Position numbers and translations under genes: made by a program. The notes under the pieces are model-generated. The model was given only the letters and a program-made list of their open reading frames with translations. It was not told the origin of the DNA and ran no database searches. Of a DNA stretch of 27,605 nt, positions 12,881-20,580 are shown in pieces. Positions within the stretch are counted from its first letter, which is position 1. The number at the start of each line of letters is the position of its first letter. This DNA comes from a virus, in IMG/VR virus record IMGVR_UViG_3300025283_000003, positions 1 through 27,605 of that record; one strand, given 5' to 3'.

Positions 12881-13548
12881 CTAGTTTTCCTTTCTTTCCC
12901 CTTTATTGTAGGTATTTGCAAAGGGAAATCTTTTGAACCCATAGCTGGGCATTTATCTTGGAACGAACACATCTTACAATTCTCACCAACCGATGGTGGG
13001 AACCAAGCTTTTGCGATGCTTTCGTTCATGGCACTAAAAACATATTCGAAATAATCTATTGTCAAATGTGATAAATCCATAAGGTCATCAAGTTGACCTT
13101 GACGTGTCATGAAAAAAGCGCCCCACTTAGGGCGAATGTTATACATCCGTTCAATACCAGAGGCGTATAGCCCTGCTTGAATCATGCCAAATGGTGTCCT
13201 AGCACCAGTCTTATAGTCAACGATTACCAAGTCTTCCCCTACTTGGTAAACAGCATCTACGACAAAGCGGACAGGTGTGCCTCCGAAATGCACACTTGCA
13301 TCCCACTCGATACCAGGACGACCATCAGGCATGGTGGCGATTTTCCACCCAGATTGCGTATACCACTTGTGGTATGCCTCAACCTGGCGCAGTCCATCGT
13401 CTTGCCAGAAAGACAAGTCCTCTCCATCTGGTCGAGCTATGGTCTTGCGACCACTGGTCTTCCATTCGGTAGAAGGTATACCTGTCTGTTCTTCGGAAAT
13501 TCTAACGGCTTCATTAAATACGTCAAGCCACTTCTCAGCTAAACTCAT
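12877..13548 (-). CDS. Cas4/RecB-like nuclease, C-terminal part
   Basis: Encodes 223 residues holding the catalytic part of a Cas4/RecB/AddB-type PD-(D/E)XK exonuclease: D98 (FVVDAVYQ), D111-Y-K113 (VIVDYKTG), Q124 (QAGLYA), and three Fe-S cysteines C191, C194 and C200 (CKMCSFQDKC). The N-terminal part with the first cysteine is a separate gene at 13731-13928. The frame has a stop shortly upstream of this ATG, so the two parts are not one frame. It likely resects DNA ends for recombination. It overlaps the zinc-ribbon gene by 14 bases. Confidence 0.8.
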   Translation of the reverse strand: MSLAEKWLDVFNEAVRISEEQTGIPSTEWKTSGRKTIARPDGEDLSFWQDDGLRQVEAYHKWYTQSGWKIATMPDGRPGIEWDASVHFGGTPVRFVVDAVYQVGEDLVIVDYKTGARTPFGMIQAGLYASGIERMYNIRPKWGAFFMTRQGQLDDLMDLSHLTIDYFEYVFSAMNESIAKAWFPPSVGENCKMCSFQDKCPAMGSKDFPLQIPTIKGKERKTR

Positions 13549-13762
13549 CGTAGTCCCCTGGCTTAAAATTTGGGTCGTCTATCGGTGTAGGCGTGGTCAT
13601 CGGTGAACCACACATGGCGCAGAAACTGTCAGTAAACCACATGACCAATTGGTAATCTTCGAACACGGCTCTAATAATCTGGATGTTGGAACCACAATTG
13701 ATACATTCATTACTGGGTATACCCCTTTGATTAATTAGACTTTTGCTGTTTATAGAACTCAC
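13535..13762 (-). CDS. Zinc-ribbon protein between nuclease halves
   Basis: Encodes up to 75 residues with two CxxC pairs (ECINCGS and SFCAMCGSP, about 24 residues apart), a zinc ribbon. The C-terminus is acidic (DDPNFKPGDYDEFS). The open frame begins at a GTG (13762) inside the upstream nuclease part, a 32-base overlap, with no in-frame ATG; the true start is uncertain. Its place between the two parts of a Cas4-like nuclease is unusual. Function is unknown. Confidence 0.55.
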   Translation of the reverse strand: MSSINSKSLINQRGIPSNECINCGSNIQIIRAVFEDYQLVMWFTDSFCAMCGSPMTTPTPIDDPNFKPGDYDEFS

Positions 13763-13928
13763 GATTCAACCATTCCAACATGGAGTGAACAGCAGAACCA
13801 GCAGCCAAATAAACCGCAGGTTTTTCTGGGACCATAGCTACTTTACTGAGGTAGTATTTTTGAGGGCAAGATTGCCAAGTGGTTAACTGGCTGTATGACC
13901 TATGTGGGGGAAGCTCATGCATTTTCAT
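13731..13928 (-). CDS. Cas4/RecB-like nuclease, N-terminal part
   Basis: Encodes 65 residues matching the N-terminal end of Cas4/RecB-like nucleases: SYSQLTTWQSCPQKYYLS with the first Fe-S cysteine (C21), then AAGSAVHSMLEW with the conserved G-x-x-x-H. It stops where relatives continue into the domain encoded at 12877-13548. The ATG at 13928 follows AGAAAGGA; a TTG seven codons upstream is less likely. It is the first gene of the leftward block. Confidence 0.75.
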   Translation of the reverse strand: MKMHELPPHRSYSQLTTWQSCPQKYYLSKVAMVPEKPAVYLAAGSAVHSMLEWLNREFYKQQKSN

Positions 13929-14041
13929 ACGATATCCTTTCTGATTCAATTACCAAGTAAGACACGCCGTTTGTTTTTTAACCAAGTCCGTGATAAGTTT
14001 GAGGGGTGGTGGGCGGGAAAGGCTCGCCAAAGGGCGAGCCG
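13929..14041. promoter_or_regulatory. Divergent intergenic region with RBS-blocking hairpin
   Basis: This 113-base gap separates leftward and rightward genes, so it should hold promoters for both. No convincing -35/-10 pair was found on either strand. At 14021-14040 a perfect 8-bp GC-rich hairpin (GGCTCGCC-AAAG-GGCGAGCC) ends one base before the ATG at 14042 and covers the only plausible ribosome binding site (AAAGGGCGAG). It could limit translation of the downstream pair or bind a regulator. Confidence 0.5.
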
Positions 14042-14191
14042 ATGAAAGAATTAGAGAAGTTCATAGAGAAGATTGAAGATGCGAAGACGCATCTTCCAAA
14101 GGGACACAAGGATTATGAATGGATGGATGGGTTTAACACTGGGTTAGACTGGGCTATCCGAATACTAAAGAAAGATAAGAGCGCATACTGA
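14042..14191 (+). CDS. Small helical protein (49 aa)
   Basis: Encodes 49 residues, highly charged and helical (starts MKELEKFIEKIEDAK; contains YEWMDGFNTGLDWAI). A GTG at 14006 would add 12 residues encoded by the hairpin region; the ATG is preferred. Its stop overlaps the methyltransferase start (TGATG at 14189-14193). Function is unknown; co-translation suggests a link with the methyltransferase. Confidence 0.6.
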   Translation: MKELEKFIEKIEDAKTHLPKGHKDYEWMDGFNTGLDWAIRILKKDKSAY

Positions 14192-14760
14192 TGTATCCAA
14201 ATTGGTTTGACATGACATATGCAAGAGAGAACTTTGAAAGATATGCACCACGTCGAAAGAAGATGTCCTGCCTTCAGGTAGGTGTCTACACAGGTGATGC
14301 AACCAAGTGGATGGTGGAGAACATGCTGACCGCAGATGGGTCTGTGCTATTTGATGTAGATACATGGGAAGGGTCAGAAGAACCAGTACATAAGAACATG
14401 GATTGGTCAGATGTATATGCCACCTATACAGAAAAAAATAAAGAAGCGATAGCTTCTGGAAAAGTCCTTCCAAGAATAACAACTAGCGATAAGTTCTTTG
14501 CCACACGTCCAAATGAAGAGTTTGATTTTATTTATATCGATGGTGACCATACTGCATTCGGTGTTGTCAGAGACATAACAAATGCTTACCGAGTATTAAA
14601 AGTCGGTGGCATACTGGCACTAGATGATTACACATGGAGTCTGAACCAAGGTGAGTTCTATGACCCTAAGCCAGCGATTGATTGGTTCATTAATGTATCT
14701 GGTGACCGATTAGAAAAAATAGTTCTCAATGGTCAAGGTTGGTTTAAGAAACTAAAATGA
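14191..14760 (+). CDS. SAM-dependent methyltransferase
   Basis: Encodes 189 residues of the class I methyltransferase fold (Methyltransf_24-like): SAM-binding motif I LQVGVYTGDATKWM (about 28-41), an acidic residue after the second strand (LFDVDTWEG), motif FDFIYIDGDHTAFG (about 111-124) and LKVGGILALDDYTW. The substrate is unknown; relatives modify sugars or small molecules, and pairing with the glycosyltransferase at 6319 is possible. This two-gene rightward unit sits between leftward operons and ends at a bidirectional terminator, like an independently acquired cassette. Confidence 0.75.
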   Translation: MYPNWFDMTYARENFERYAPRRKKMSCLQVGVYTGDATKWMVENMLTADGSVLFDVDTWEGSEEPVHKNMDWSDVYATYTEKNKEAIASGKVLPRITTSDKFFATRPNEEFDFIYIDGDHTAFGVVRDITNAYRVLKVGGILALDDYTWSLNQGEFYDPKPAIDWFINVSGDRLEKIVLNGQGWFKKLK

Positions 14761-14796
14761 AAAAGAGGGGGAACCATTTCTGATTCCCCCTCTTTT
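14761..14796. terminator. Bidirectional terminator
   Basis: A 13-bp perfect stem (AAAAGAGGGGGAA at 14761-14773, complement at 14784-14796) with a 10-base loop. It gives CTCTTTTATT on the plus strand and CTCTTTTTC on the minus strand. It separates the rightward methyltransferase from the end of the leftward late block, so it can stop transcription from both sides. Confidence 0.85.
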
Positions 14797-14804
14797 ATTG
14801 CTCC

Positions 14805-15023
14805 CTACCATTCAGGTGGAGCTACTGCGAGCGCATCCAGCGTGGCTAGGTTGATGCACCCGACTGCTGGGATGGAAAGCGTATGCTGCAAACCCTTTAG
14901 AACTTCAGCCAGGGGAGCATCGAGCACATCATCTCCAGCGATATTGAGCGCCAGTCTTACCGCATTGACCAACGGATGGCGCTCCCCTGGACTAACCAGG
15001 GATATTAGTTTGTTCTGTTCCAT
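14805..15023 (-). CDS. Possible peptidoglycan-binding-like protein
   Basis: Encodes 72 residues. The stretch LVNAVRLALNIAGDDVLD, then LKGLQHTLSIPAVGCINLAT, has the rhythm of peptidoglycan-binding type 1 repeats (helix, Q-x-x-x-G-I, T-x-x-x-L), but the match is loose. It would fit a tail or lysis accessory role. It is the last gene of the leftward late block; its start overlaps the previous stop as TAATG. Confidence 0.5.
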   Translation of the reverse strand: MEQNKLISLVSPGERHPLVNAVRLALNIAGDDVLDAPLAEVLKGLQHTLSIPAVGCINLATLDALAVAPPEW

Positions 15024-16939
15024 TATGTAATTGGAACCTCAGTGTCAATTGTTTGTAATTGAACTGTTAAGATTCCTCCGAATCCTGATGCAAATGTGGG
15101 TGGCGCAATCTGTTCAAACTGGATAGCACGGATTGTACAGACACGCTCTTCTCCCGAAGAAAAGTCTTGGAATAATACCGCTCCTCCATTTTGCTCAATA
15201 CGCTCAAGATAGTTGATACGTTCCCAGGGAATAGACACTTTTGTGACTCCGTTGACATCTCTTTCCTCCTCATAGCAAAGCAATGGAATTGTTAACGTTC
15301 TTGACCGAAGCGGTGCTGGTAATGCACGGCATTGCCACTCTTCAACCGTTGGTCCAACAGAGGAAGCGCTTGTGCTTCGACTCAACGTCAGTAAAACTTC
15401 AAAATGGTCTGCGGGGGCTAGACCTGCGGACAACTGGAACTCCGTTAAACCAGTTAATGGTATCGAATCAATTTGCGTAGTGTTAAGAGTTTGGTCGTAT
15501 ACAGAAAAACCAATAGTTCCACCTGTTCCCTCAGCTCTTACTGCTAAAGATACTGGTTGTTTTTTCTCTGCAGTACCCCAACGAATCCATCCAGATTTTA
15601 CCGTGCCAGATGTTGCAAGCTCGGTTTCGTGTTCTATCCAAACACCAGATGCTCCAACTATAAACTTCCGACCTGTTGTACCAAGAAATGAAACACCCTC
15701 TACCGTAGATGAATCTGTTTCTAAGTCAGCAGCGTAAGCGTAACCATTGTCCACTTCTTGACCAAGGTCAATTCGCCATAAACCTTTTTTAGAATTAATA
15801 TCCTTAGACCTTGTAGCAAAAACATATCTGCTGGTAAAAGCAATATCTTTAACTTCTCCAGAAACATTTAATGGACCATAAGAAAAAGATGTTCCATCGG
15901 AATTTTGTTCTCCAATACGTACGCCCTGTGTTGTAGCCATAACTACGTATTCGTTTAGATAGGTACGAACTTGGTTAAGTGTCTCACCCCTTGGAAGTTC
16001 AGCAATAACTATGGGGTCTTTTATTGCAGCTAATGGTGAAGTCTCGTCAATTGAAAAAGATAATACACGGCTTACAGCGCCAAGTGTGTAGCCAACAATA
16101 ATTGCACTATTAAGTTCTCCGATAGAATTATACACAAGGTTAGAGTCTTTAAACGTGTAACGTTCTTCAGTGTTTCCGATTGTAACTGGCGCAGAAGCTG
16201 GAAACCTTGATAACTCATAAACAACGCAAGCGGTTGTATCTTCCTTAGCCCCTATTACAATACGGTCTTTTACAAAGCCAATTGCCTGTATGGTAAACGT
16301 TGTCACACCGTTAGGCTTTGACCAAATTTTAGAAACCACCATTGAGGTACTGACGGTGTAGACACCATCACTACCCCCAACAATTGCGCTACTTCCATCG
16401 CTAGTTAGGACGTGTGCTGTGATAGATGTAGATAACGAAGTAGAGGTAGATGTATTGCTTGAGCTGTTATAGTAAAAAACATTACCACCTTGGATATAAA
16501 AAGCACCGCCAGTAGTGGTAGCAGGCTTAGCGGTAATTGCGGTTGTTGAAAAGTTTGTTGTTGCTGGTAATAAACTGATAGCACCAGTGTTTGTAAATAC
16601 GTCTATGTTATTAGATTCGTAAAATCTAAACTGGTCGGATGCGTCAGCATCATAGTAACGCTCGCCAGCACCATGATGCCAGGACGTGGCAGACCGAAGC
16701 CACCAGTTAGACAAGGAGTTTTCACCAGCAGATGCGCCTTGGTCAATACGTTCTTTTTGGTAAGTCGTGGTAATACGACTTACTTTATTTTCGTCAGACG
16801 CTGCCGAAAGCCATGGTGTATTACCAATAGCATAACTTGCAGCAAAATCTTCACGATTATATTTAACAAGCGCAGTGGGGATTGCTTGGCTAAGAATAAT
16901 CGGTAGGTCGCCAACAAGTTCCTTGTTGTTTGTAGCCAC
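15023..16939 (-). CDS. Large beta-rich tail/structural protein
   Basis: Encodes 638 residues, Ser/Thr/Gly/Val-rich, with repeated beta-strand blocks (VSKIWSKPNGVTT, DRIVIGAKEDTT, LNEYVVMATTQGVRIGE, RYVFATRS, GRKFIVGASGVWIEHE) that look like blades of a beta-propeller. In short-tailed phages the nozzle (tail tubular B) is a large propeller protein, so that role is plausible here but not proven. It lies downstream of the lysis genes and upstream of the small PG-binding-like protein. Confidence 0.65.
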   Translation of the reverse strand: MATNNKELVGDLPIILSQAIPTALVKYNREDFAASYAIGNTPWLSAASDENKVSRITTTYQKERIDQGASAGENSLSNWWLRSATSWHHGAGERYYDADASDQFRFYESNNIDVFTNTGAISLLPATTNFSTTAITAKPATTTGGAFYIQGGNVFYYNSSSNTSTSTSLSTSITAHVLTSDGSSAIVGGSDGVYTVSTSMVVSKIWSKPNGVTTFTIQAIGFVKDRIVIGAKEDTTACVVYELSRFPASAPVTIGNTEERYTFKDSNLVYNSIGELNSAIIVGYTLGAVSRVLSFSIDETSPLAAIKDPIVIAELPRGETLNQVRTYLNEYVVMATTQGVRIGEQNSDGTSFSYGPLNVSGEVKDIAFTSRYVFATRSKDINSKKGLWRIDLGQEVDNGYAYAADLETDSSTVEGVSFLGTTGRKFIVGASGVWIEHETELATSGTVKSGWIRWGTAEKKQPVSLAVRAEGTGGTIGFSVYDQTLNTTQIDSIPLTGLTEFQLSAGLAPADHFEVLLTLSRSTSASSVGPTVEEWQCRALPAPLRSRTLTIPLLCYEEERDVNGVTKVSIPWERINYLERIEQNGGAVLFQDFSSGEERVCTIRAIQFEQIAPPTFASGFGGILTVQLQTIDTEVPIT

Positions 16940-16948
16940 GAGTTACCT

Positions 16949-17467
16949 CTACTTCTTATTGATTGGACAATTTGGACAGCAGCAATAATGGTGCGTCTTT
17001 GGCGCAGGTACTGGTTTCTTATCTGGCAATACAGCAATTGCAGCTTTGATGCGGTTCTTTAACTTGGGTTCGTTTAACCACCAGAACCAAGGACTAGTAT
17101 CGTCACCGTGACCATCGTTAATAGAAATGTGTAAATGTTTTGTGTGCGGGTTGCTACCAGTATAAGAGCGATTTCCAAGGCGAGCCTTGTCTTTCGACCA
17201 AATTTTTTTGTTAAAAATAAGGTACTTAACTCGCTTATCTTCTTTAAGCTTTTCAAATATTTCACTACAGTCAACCCCACTATCGGGGTCATGGGTGAGG
17301 TCTACTGCTAGCCCAGTATTGTGGTCCGAAGTTGGGCTCGCTTTCAGGTGAGCTGCACTTGGCAACAATCCGTCCGACAACTTCTTTCGCTTCGGCGACA
17401 ATGCTGTCGCCTGACGAAGAACAGCAATAGCAGCAGGAGTGGCTTTCTTGGCAACAACTATTTTCAT
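16949..17467 (-). CDS. M15-type peptidase endolysin
   Basis: Encodes 172 residues. The zinc site of peptidase family M15 is visible: S47-D-H49 to D56 (SDHNTGLAVDLTHD) and H111-x-H113 (NPHTKHLHISIND). Such enzymes cut peptide cross-links of peptidoglycan (D-Ala-D-Ala carboxypeptidase/VanY-like or L-Ala-D-Glu endopeptidase). No signal peptide is seen, so export would need the holins. The C-terminus ends in a cysteine cluster (YCCCPNC), unusual for an endolysin. It overlaps the previous gene by ATGA (17464-17467). Confidence 0.85.
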   Translation of the reverse strand: MKIVVAKKATPAAIAVLRQATALSPKRKKLSDGLLPSAAHLKASPTSDHNTGLAVDLTHDPDSGVDCSEIFEKLKEDKRVKYLIFNKKIWSKDKARLGNRSYTGSNPHTKHLHISINDGHGDDTSPWFWWLNEPKLKNRIKAAIAVLPDKKPVPAPKTHHYCCCPNCPINKK

Positions 17468-18114
17468 TCATTGCCTTCCTTCCTTGTTATTATCTCATAA
17501 TGAAAAGCGTTAGAGTCTTCTGTACTCCATTTCTTCTTATCTTCAACATCCCATTTATATTCGTTAATAATCCTATGTATCAGCGGATTGCCATACTTGA
17601 CAGTATAGGACGGTTCAAATACAAAAATTCTATTGTTAGGCTGGATGGCATAGTTGCCATCATCTCGTTCTATTACATGACCGCATTTATGTTCATCAGG
17701 TGTTTCGGAGTATCCATCATCTAGCCTGTTGCTATCAGAGTTATGCCAGTCAAGGGTGAATAGATACTTGCCGTTGACCTTGGTCTTGTTCCTATCCACA
17801 TAGTGCAGGCTTAAGTTGGTTAGGTTAGCGAACTTGGTTACGGTTATAAAAGGGCTGAAAGAGTTCCATAGGACTAGGTTGTATAGGCTCTCTTGCGGTA
17901 CACCAGGTGTCTTACAGAACGCATTAATAGGCATACGCCACCATAGCCCGCCATCTTCCATCATGAAATGAAACAATGGGCTTCTGTTTTGCACACTGCT
18001 TACCCCAAATATTACACAAGGAAAGTATTGGTCAAAGCTATCTTTCTGATTACGCAGGAAGTTACCTCTGACAAAACAATCTATTGGCGGAATGTTAGCA
18101 TTTAACTCAGGCAT
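17464..18114 (-). CDS. Conserved aquatic-phage protein (216 aa)
   Basis: Encodes 216 residues resembling a protein common in marine and freshwater phages but without known function: IDCFVRGNFLRNQ, GGLWWRMPINAFC, LVLWNSFSPFITV, YSETPDEHKCGHV and YAIQPNNRIFVFEPS. It lies between the membrane proteins and the endolysin, so an assembly or lysis-related role is possible. It begins directly after the previous gene. Confidence 0.7.
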   Translation of the reverse strand: MPELNANIPPIDCFVRGNFLRNQKDSFDQYFPCVIFGVSSVQNRSPLFHFMMEDGGLWWRMPINAFCKTPGVPQESLYNLVLWNSFSPFITVTKFANLTNLSLHYVDRNKTKVNGKYLFTLDWHNSDSNRLDDGYSETPDEHKCGHVIERDDGNYAIQPNNRIFVFEPSYTVKYGNPLIHRIINEYKWDVEDKKKWSTEDSNAFHYEIITRKEGNE

Positions 18115-18318
18115 TTATTTTCTAATTGCTTCTTTAACCAATTCGGTAAGTAACTCTACCTTCTGTTCTAATAGGTCAACTTTATCTCGAAGGGATGTAC
18201 CGCCATTAGCTTTGAGTTCAGTAAGATAGTGTTTGACTAACCAACGAACTGAGCCAGCAAAGCTGGCGACTATTGTGGTAACCGCTACCGCGATACCAGC
18301 CCATTCGTTGGTACTCAT
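18115..18318 (-). CDS. Small membrane protein, holin/spanin-like
   Basis: Encodes 67 residues: an N-terminal transmembrane helix (about 7-28, WAGIAVAVTTIVASFAGSVR) and a C-terminal coiled coil (about 43-66, LRDKVDLLEQKVELLTELVK). This architecture occurs in some small phage holins or lysis accessory proteins. Adjacent to another holin-like gene and close to the endolysin. Start overlaps the previous stop. Confidence 0.6.
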   Translation of the reverse strand: MSTNEWAGIAVAVTTIVASFAGSVRWLVKHYLTELKANGGTSLRDKVDLLEQKVELLTELVKEAIRK

Positions 18319-18527
18319 TATTCTGTCTTACCGAACGCTGAATCGGATGTATCTAAAGCACGGAGCACGACGGGCAGCACTGCCACGACTCCCGCTGTGA
18401 AGATTGCTTTGAGTCCTGCTGTATCAAGAGTGAAGATATCCCCACCAGTAGCAGTAAAGGCAGCAAGGCAAGCACCGATAAAATGGCGGACATAGCTTTT
18501 AACAGCTGCAAAAGTTTTTTCATTCAT
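18318..18527 (-). CDS. Putative holin
   Basis: Encodes 69 residues with two hydrophobic helices (about 14-28 and 40-58), and the ending VLPVVLRALDTSDSAFG that resembles actinophage holins. It would form lesions in the cytoplasmic membrane that release the M15 endolysin. It overlaps the next small membrane gene by one base. Ribosome binding site AAAGGAG upstream. Confidence 0.75.
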   Translation of the reverse strand: MNEKTFAAVKSYVRHFIGACLAAFTATGGDIFTLDTAGLKAIFTAGVVAVLPVVLRALDTSDSAFGKTE

Positions 18528-18538
18528 TTATTTCTCCT

Positions 18539-18928
18539 TTAGTTTTCAGAAGGTATTTCTATTTCTACTTGAACCCACTCTTGATTTATTTCAGACCATA
18601 TACGGTCGTAGCCTTCAATATAATCTGGAGCAGGAAATGGTGCATCCCAAATAAATGTTTTATAATTTAACTTCCAAGAAGGATATGGTTTAGGTGGAAT
18701 AAAAGCATCAAAATCTGGGTCGTATATATAATCCTTACCAGCATAATGTTTTCTTTTATTTCCATTGTATGAAGTTTGAACCCACTTTGTATTTTCACCA
18801 TAAAGTGATTTACAAAAGGCAATACCTTTGGATTCTGACTCAACTCCATCTTCTAAAAGTTCATTATTATGAACAACAATAACTTGAGTTACTTTATTGT
18901 TTTCGTTTAATTGTGCAAAATGTGCCAT
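18539..18928 (-). CDS. Conserved tail-associated protein
   Basis: Encodes 129 residues of a family widespread in aquatic phages: MAHFAQLNENNKVTQVIVVH, KGIAFCKSLYGENTKW, VQTSYNGNKRKHYAG, and a W/P-rich C-terminus (YPSWKLNYKTFIWDAP). Function is unknown; it is usually encoded near tail fibres and is probably a fibre-associated structural protein. It overlaps the fibre gene by one base. Confidence 0.75.
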   Translation of the reverse strand: MAHFAQLNENNKVTQVIVVHNNELLEDGVESESKGIAFCKSLYGENTKWVQTSYNGNKRKHYAGKDYIYDPDFDAFIPPKPYPSWKLNYKTFIWDAPFPAPDYIEGYDRIWSEINQEWVQVEIEIPSEN

Positions 18929-20580
18929 TAGTAGGTTATACTCCCGCTTCCTGTAAATTTGTAGATGTGGTATGAACCTGATGTAGTATAGGTTGGAGAA
19001 CCTGTAGTAGATGCTGCTTGTTGGGTTGCACGAATAATAACTACTCCTGAACCGCCTGCTCCAGATGTTGCATTCTGAAGAGTTATTTGGTCATTTCGGC
19101 AAATTGCTCCACCGCCACCACCAAGATTTGTCCCTCCGTTATTACCTGTTGTAACATCACCAGCAAGACCAGCGCCACCACCACCAGTACCACCGCCAGC
19201 AGCAGGCGTTGTTGATGCTCCGTGACAAGCACCACCACCACCTCCAGCATAAGTTACAGAAGAACCAGTAATAGACACTGCAACACCATTACCACCAGCA
19301 GTGCAAGTACCACCTGAAGTATTACTCCCAGCAGCACCAGCACCACCACCACCTGCTCCTGCACGAGCTAAGTTAGTGCCGCTTGCGGTACCATTTCCAC
19401 CCGCATAGCCTTGATTAGCAGTTCCAGCGCCACCAGAAGGATTAGGAGGGTCACCAGCACCAGCACCACCGCCTGAACCGCCAGAAGATGCAGCATTAAC
19501 TTGGCTATATTGCCCACCCTGTGCTCCACCGCCACCAGTTGAAGTTATAGTAGTAAGACCAGACCCAGATATTGAAGAATTGTTGCCAGAATTAGCAAGA
19601 ACTCCGCTTTCGGTTGCAGCAGTAGTTGTCTGTGCAGAACCACCACCGCCAACTGTTACCGTATAGGTAGTTCCTAAATTTAAAGTAAGTGCTGATTCTA
19701 CAGAACCACCACCTCCAGTTGCAGTTACTGTTGACCTTAAGCCACCAGCACCTCCGCCACCAACACCAGTTCTTGCAATCCTAGATGCTCCAGCACCGCC
19801 ACCTGCAACTACTAAATAATCAACACCAAATACAGTGCTAGGCATAGTTGCACTATTTGTTGCATTTGAGTCAGCAGAAGTTCCATTAGCGTTAGTTGCT
19901 TTTACCTTAAATGTATATGAAGCACCAGCAGTTAATTGACCTTGTGTAAATGTATATGATGTAGAACTTGTAGTTGCTGCTGTACGAGGGGTTTCAGCAG
20001 TAACTCCGTTAAGAAATGGAGTGATAGTTATAGATGTAAGATTTTTACCGCCATTATTTCCATTAGTCCAAGTTACTGTTACTTCACTGGCAGAAGCTGA
20101 TGCTGTTGCAGTACCGATAGTTCTTACTTCGGGCAATGTTGTTGGAGTTACTGGAGCAGCATTTGCTGTATTAACAGTAGTTCCAAAGTTATTTTGAGCA
20201 TTACCATAAACGGTATAAGCAGTTCCTGGGGTGAGACCAGTAATAGTTACTGTTGTAGATGAACTTGATGCACTATTTCCACCAGCGGTTGTATAAGCAT
20301 TATACTGATTAGGGGTTCCACCACCGCTACCTTGTGTAAATACAACAGATAGTTTTCCAGCAGTAGCTGTATAAGCATCACCAGTTGAAGCATCAGTTGG
20401 TGTTGCAATAGTAGGTGTTGAAGGTGGGGCAGATACTGCTACAAATGTAGTTCCATTGAAAATCTCAAGGATTTCAAGTTGACCGTTATAGTAGGTATCT
20501 CCGATTACAGGGTTAGTTGGGCGACCAGCAGTATTGCCTGATGGTATGCCACCTTTAAAGGGATATTGTTGGAATGGCAT
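18928..20580 (-). CDS. Tail fibre with Fn3 and glycine-rich tip
   Basis: Encodes 550 residues. Two fibronectin type III-like domains (about 55-150 and 155-245; PSTPTIATPTD, ITGLTPGTAYTVYGNAQNN, TSITITPFLNG) are followed by a long glycine-rich domain beginning VDYLVVAGGGAGAS and continuing to about residue 520. The end is ITLQNATSGAGGSGVVIIRA plus a short aromatic tail. The glycine-rich part may form a polyglycine-II-like adhesin tip that binds the host surface. This is a strong receptor-binding candidate. Confidence 0.8.
   Translation of the reverse strand: MPFQQYPFKGGIPSGNTAGRPTNPVIGDTYYNGQLEILEIFNGTTFVAVSAPPSTPTIATPTDASTGDAYTATAGKLSVVFTQGSGGGTPNQYNAYTTAGGNSASSSSTTVTITGLTPGTAYTVYGNAQNNFGTTVNTANAAPVTPTTLPEVRTIGTATASASASEVTVTWTNGNNGGKNLTSITITPFLNGVTAETPRTAATTSSTSYTFTQGQLTAGASYTFKVKATNANGTSADSNATNSATMPSTVFGVDYLVVAGGGAGASRIARTGVGGGGAGGLRSTVTATGGGGSVESALTLNLGTTYTVTVGGGGSAQTTTAATESGVLANSGNNSSISGSGLTTITSTGGGGAQGGQYSQVNAASSGGSGGGAGAGDPPNPSGGAGTANQGYAGGNGTASGTNLARAGAGGGGAGAAGSNTSGGTCTAGGNGVAVSITGSSVTYAGGGGGACHGASTTPAAGGGTGGGGAGLAGDVTTGNNGGTNLGGGGGAICRNDQITLQNATSGAGGSGVVIIRATQQAASTTGSPTYTTSGSYHIYKFTGSGSITY

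Noticed and set aside
14006-14041. GTG start at 14006 for the small gene before the methyltransferase
   Set aside because: It would encode a Gly/Lys/Pro stretch made by the hairpin; the ATG at 14042 gives a more protein-like start, though GTG is not excluded.
17289-17471. Minus-strand frame starting four bases before the endolysin ATG
   Set aside because: It overlaps the zinc-peptidase gene in another frame and has no recognisable features; the ATGA coupling supports the endolysin start at 17467.
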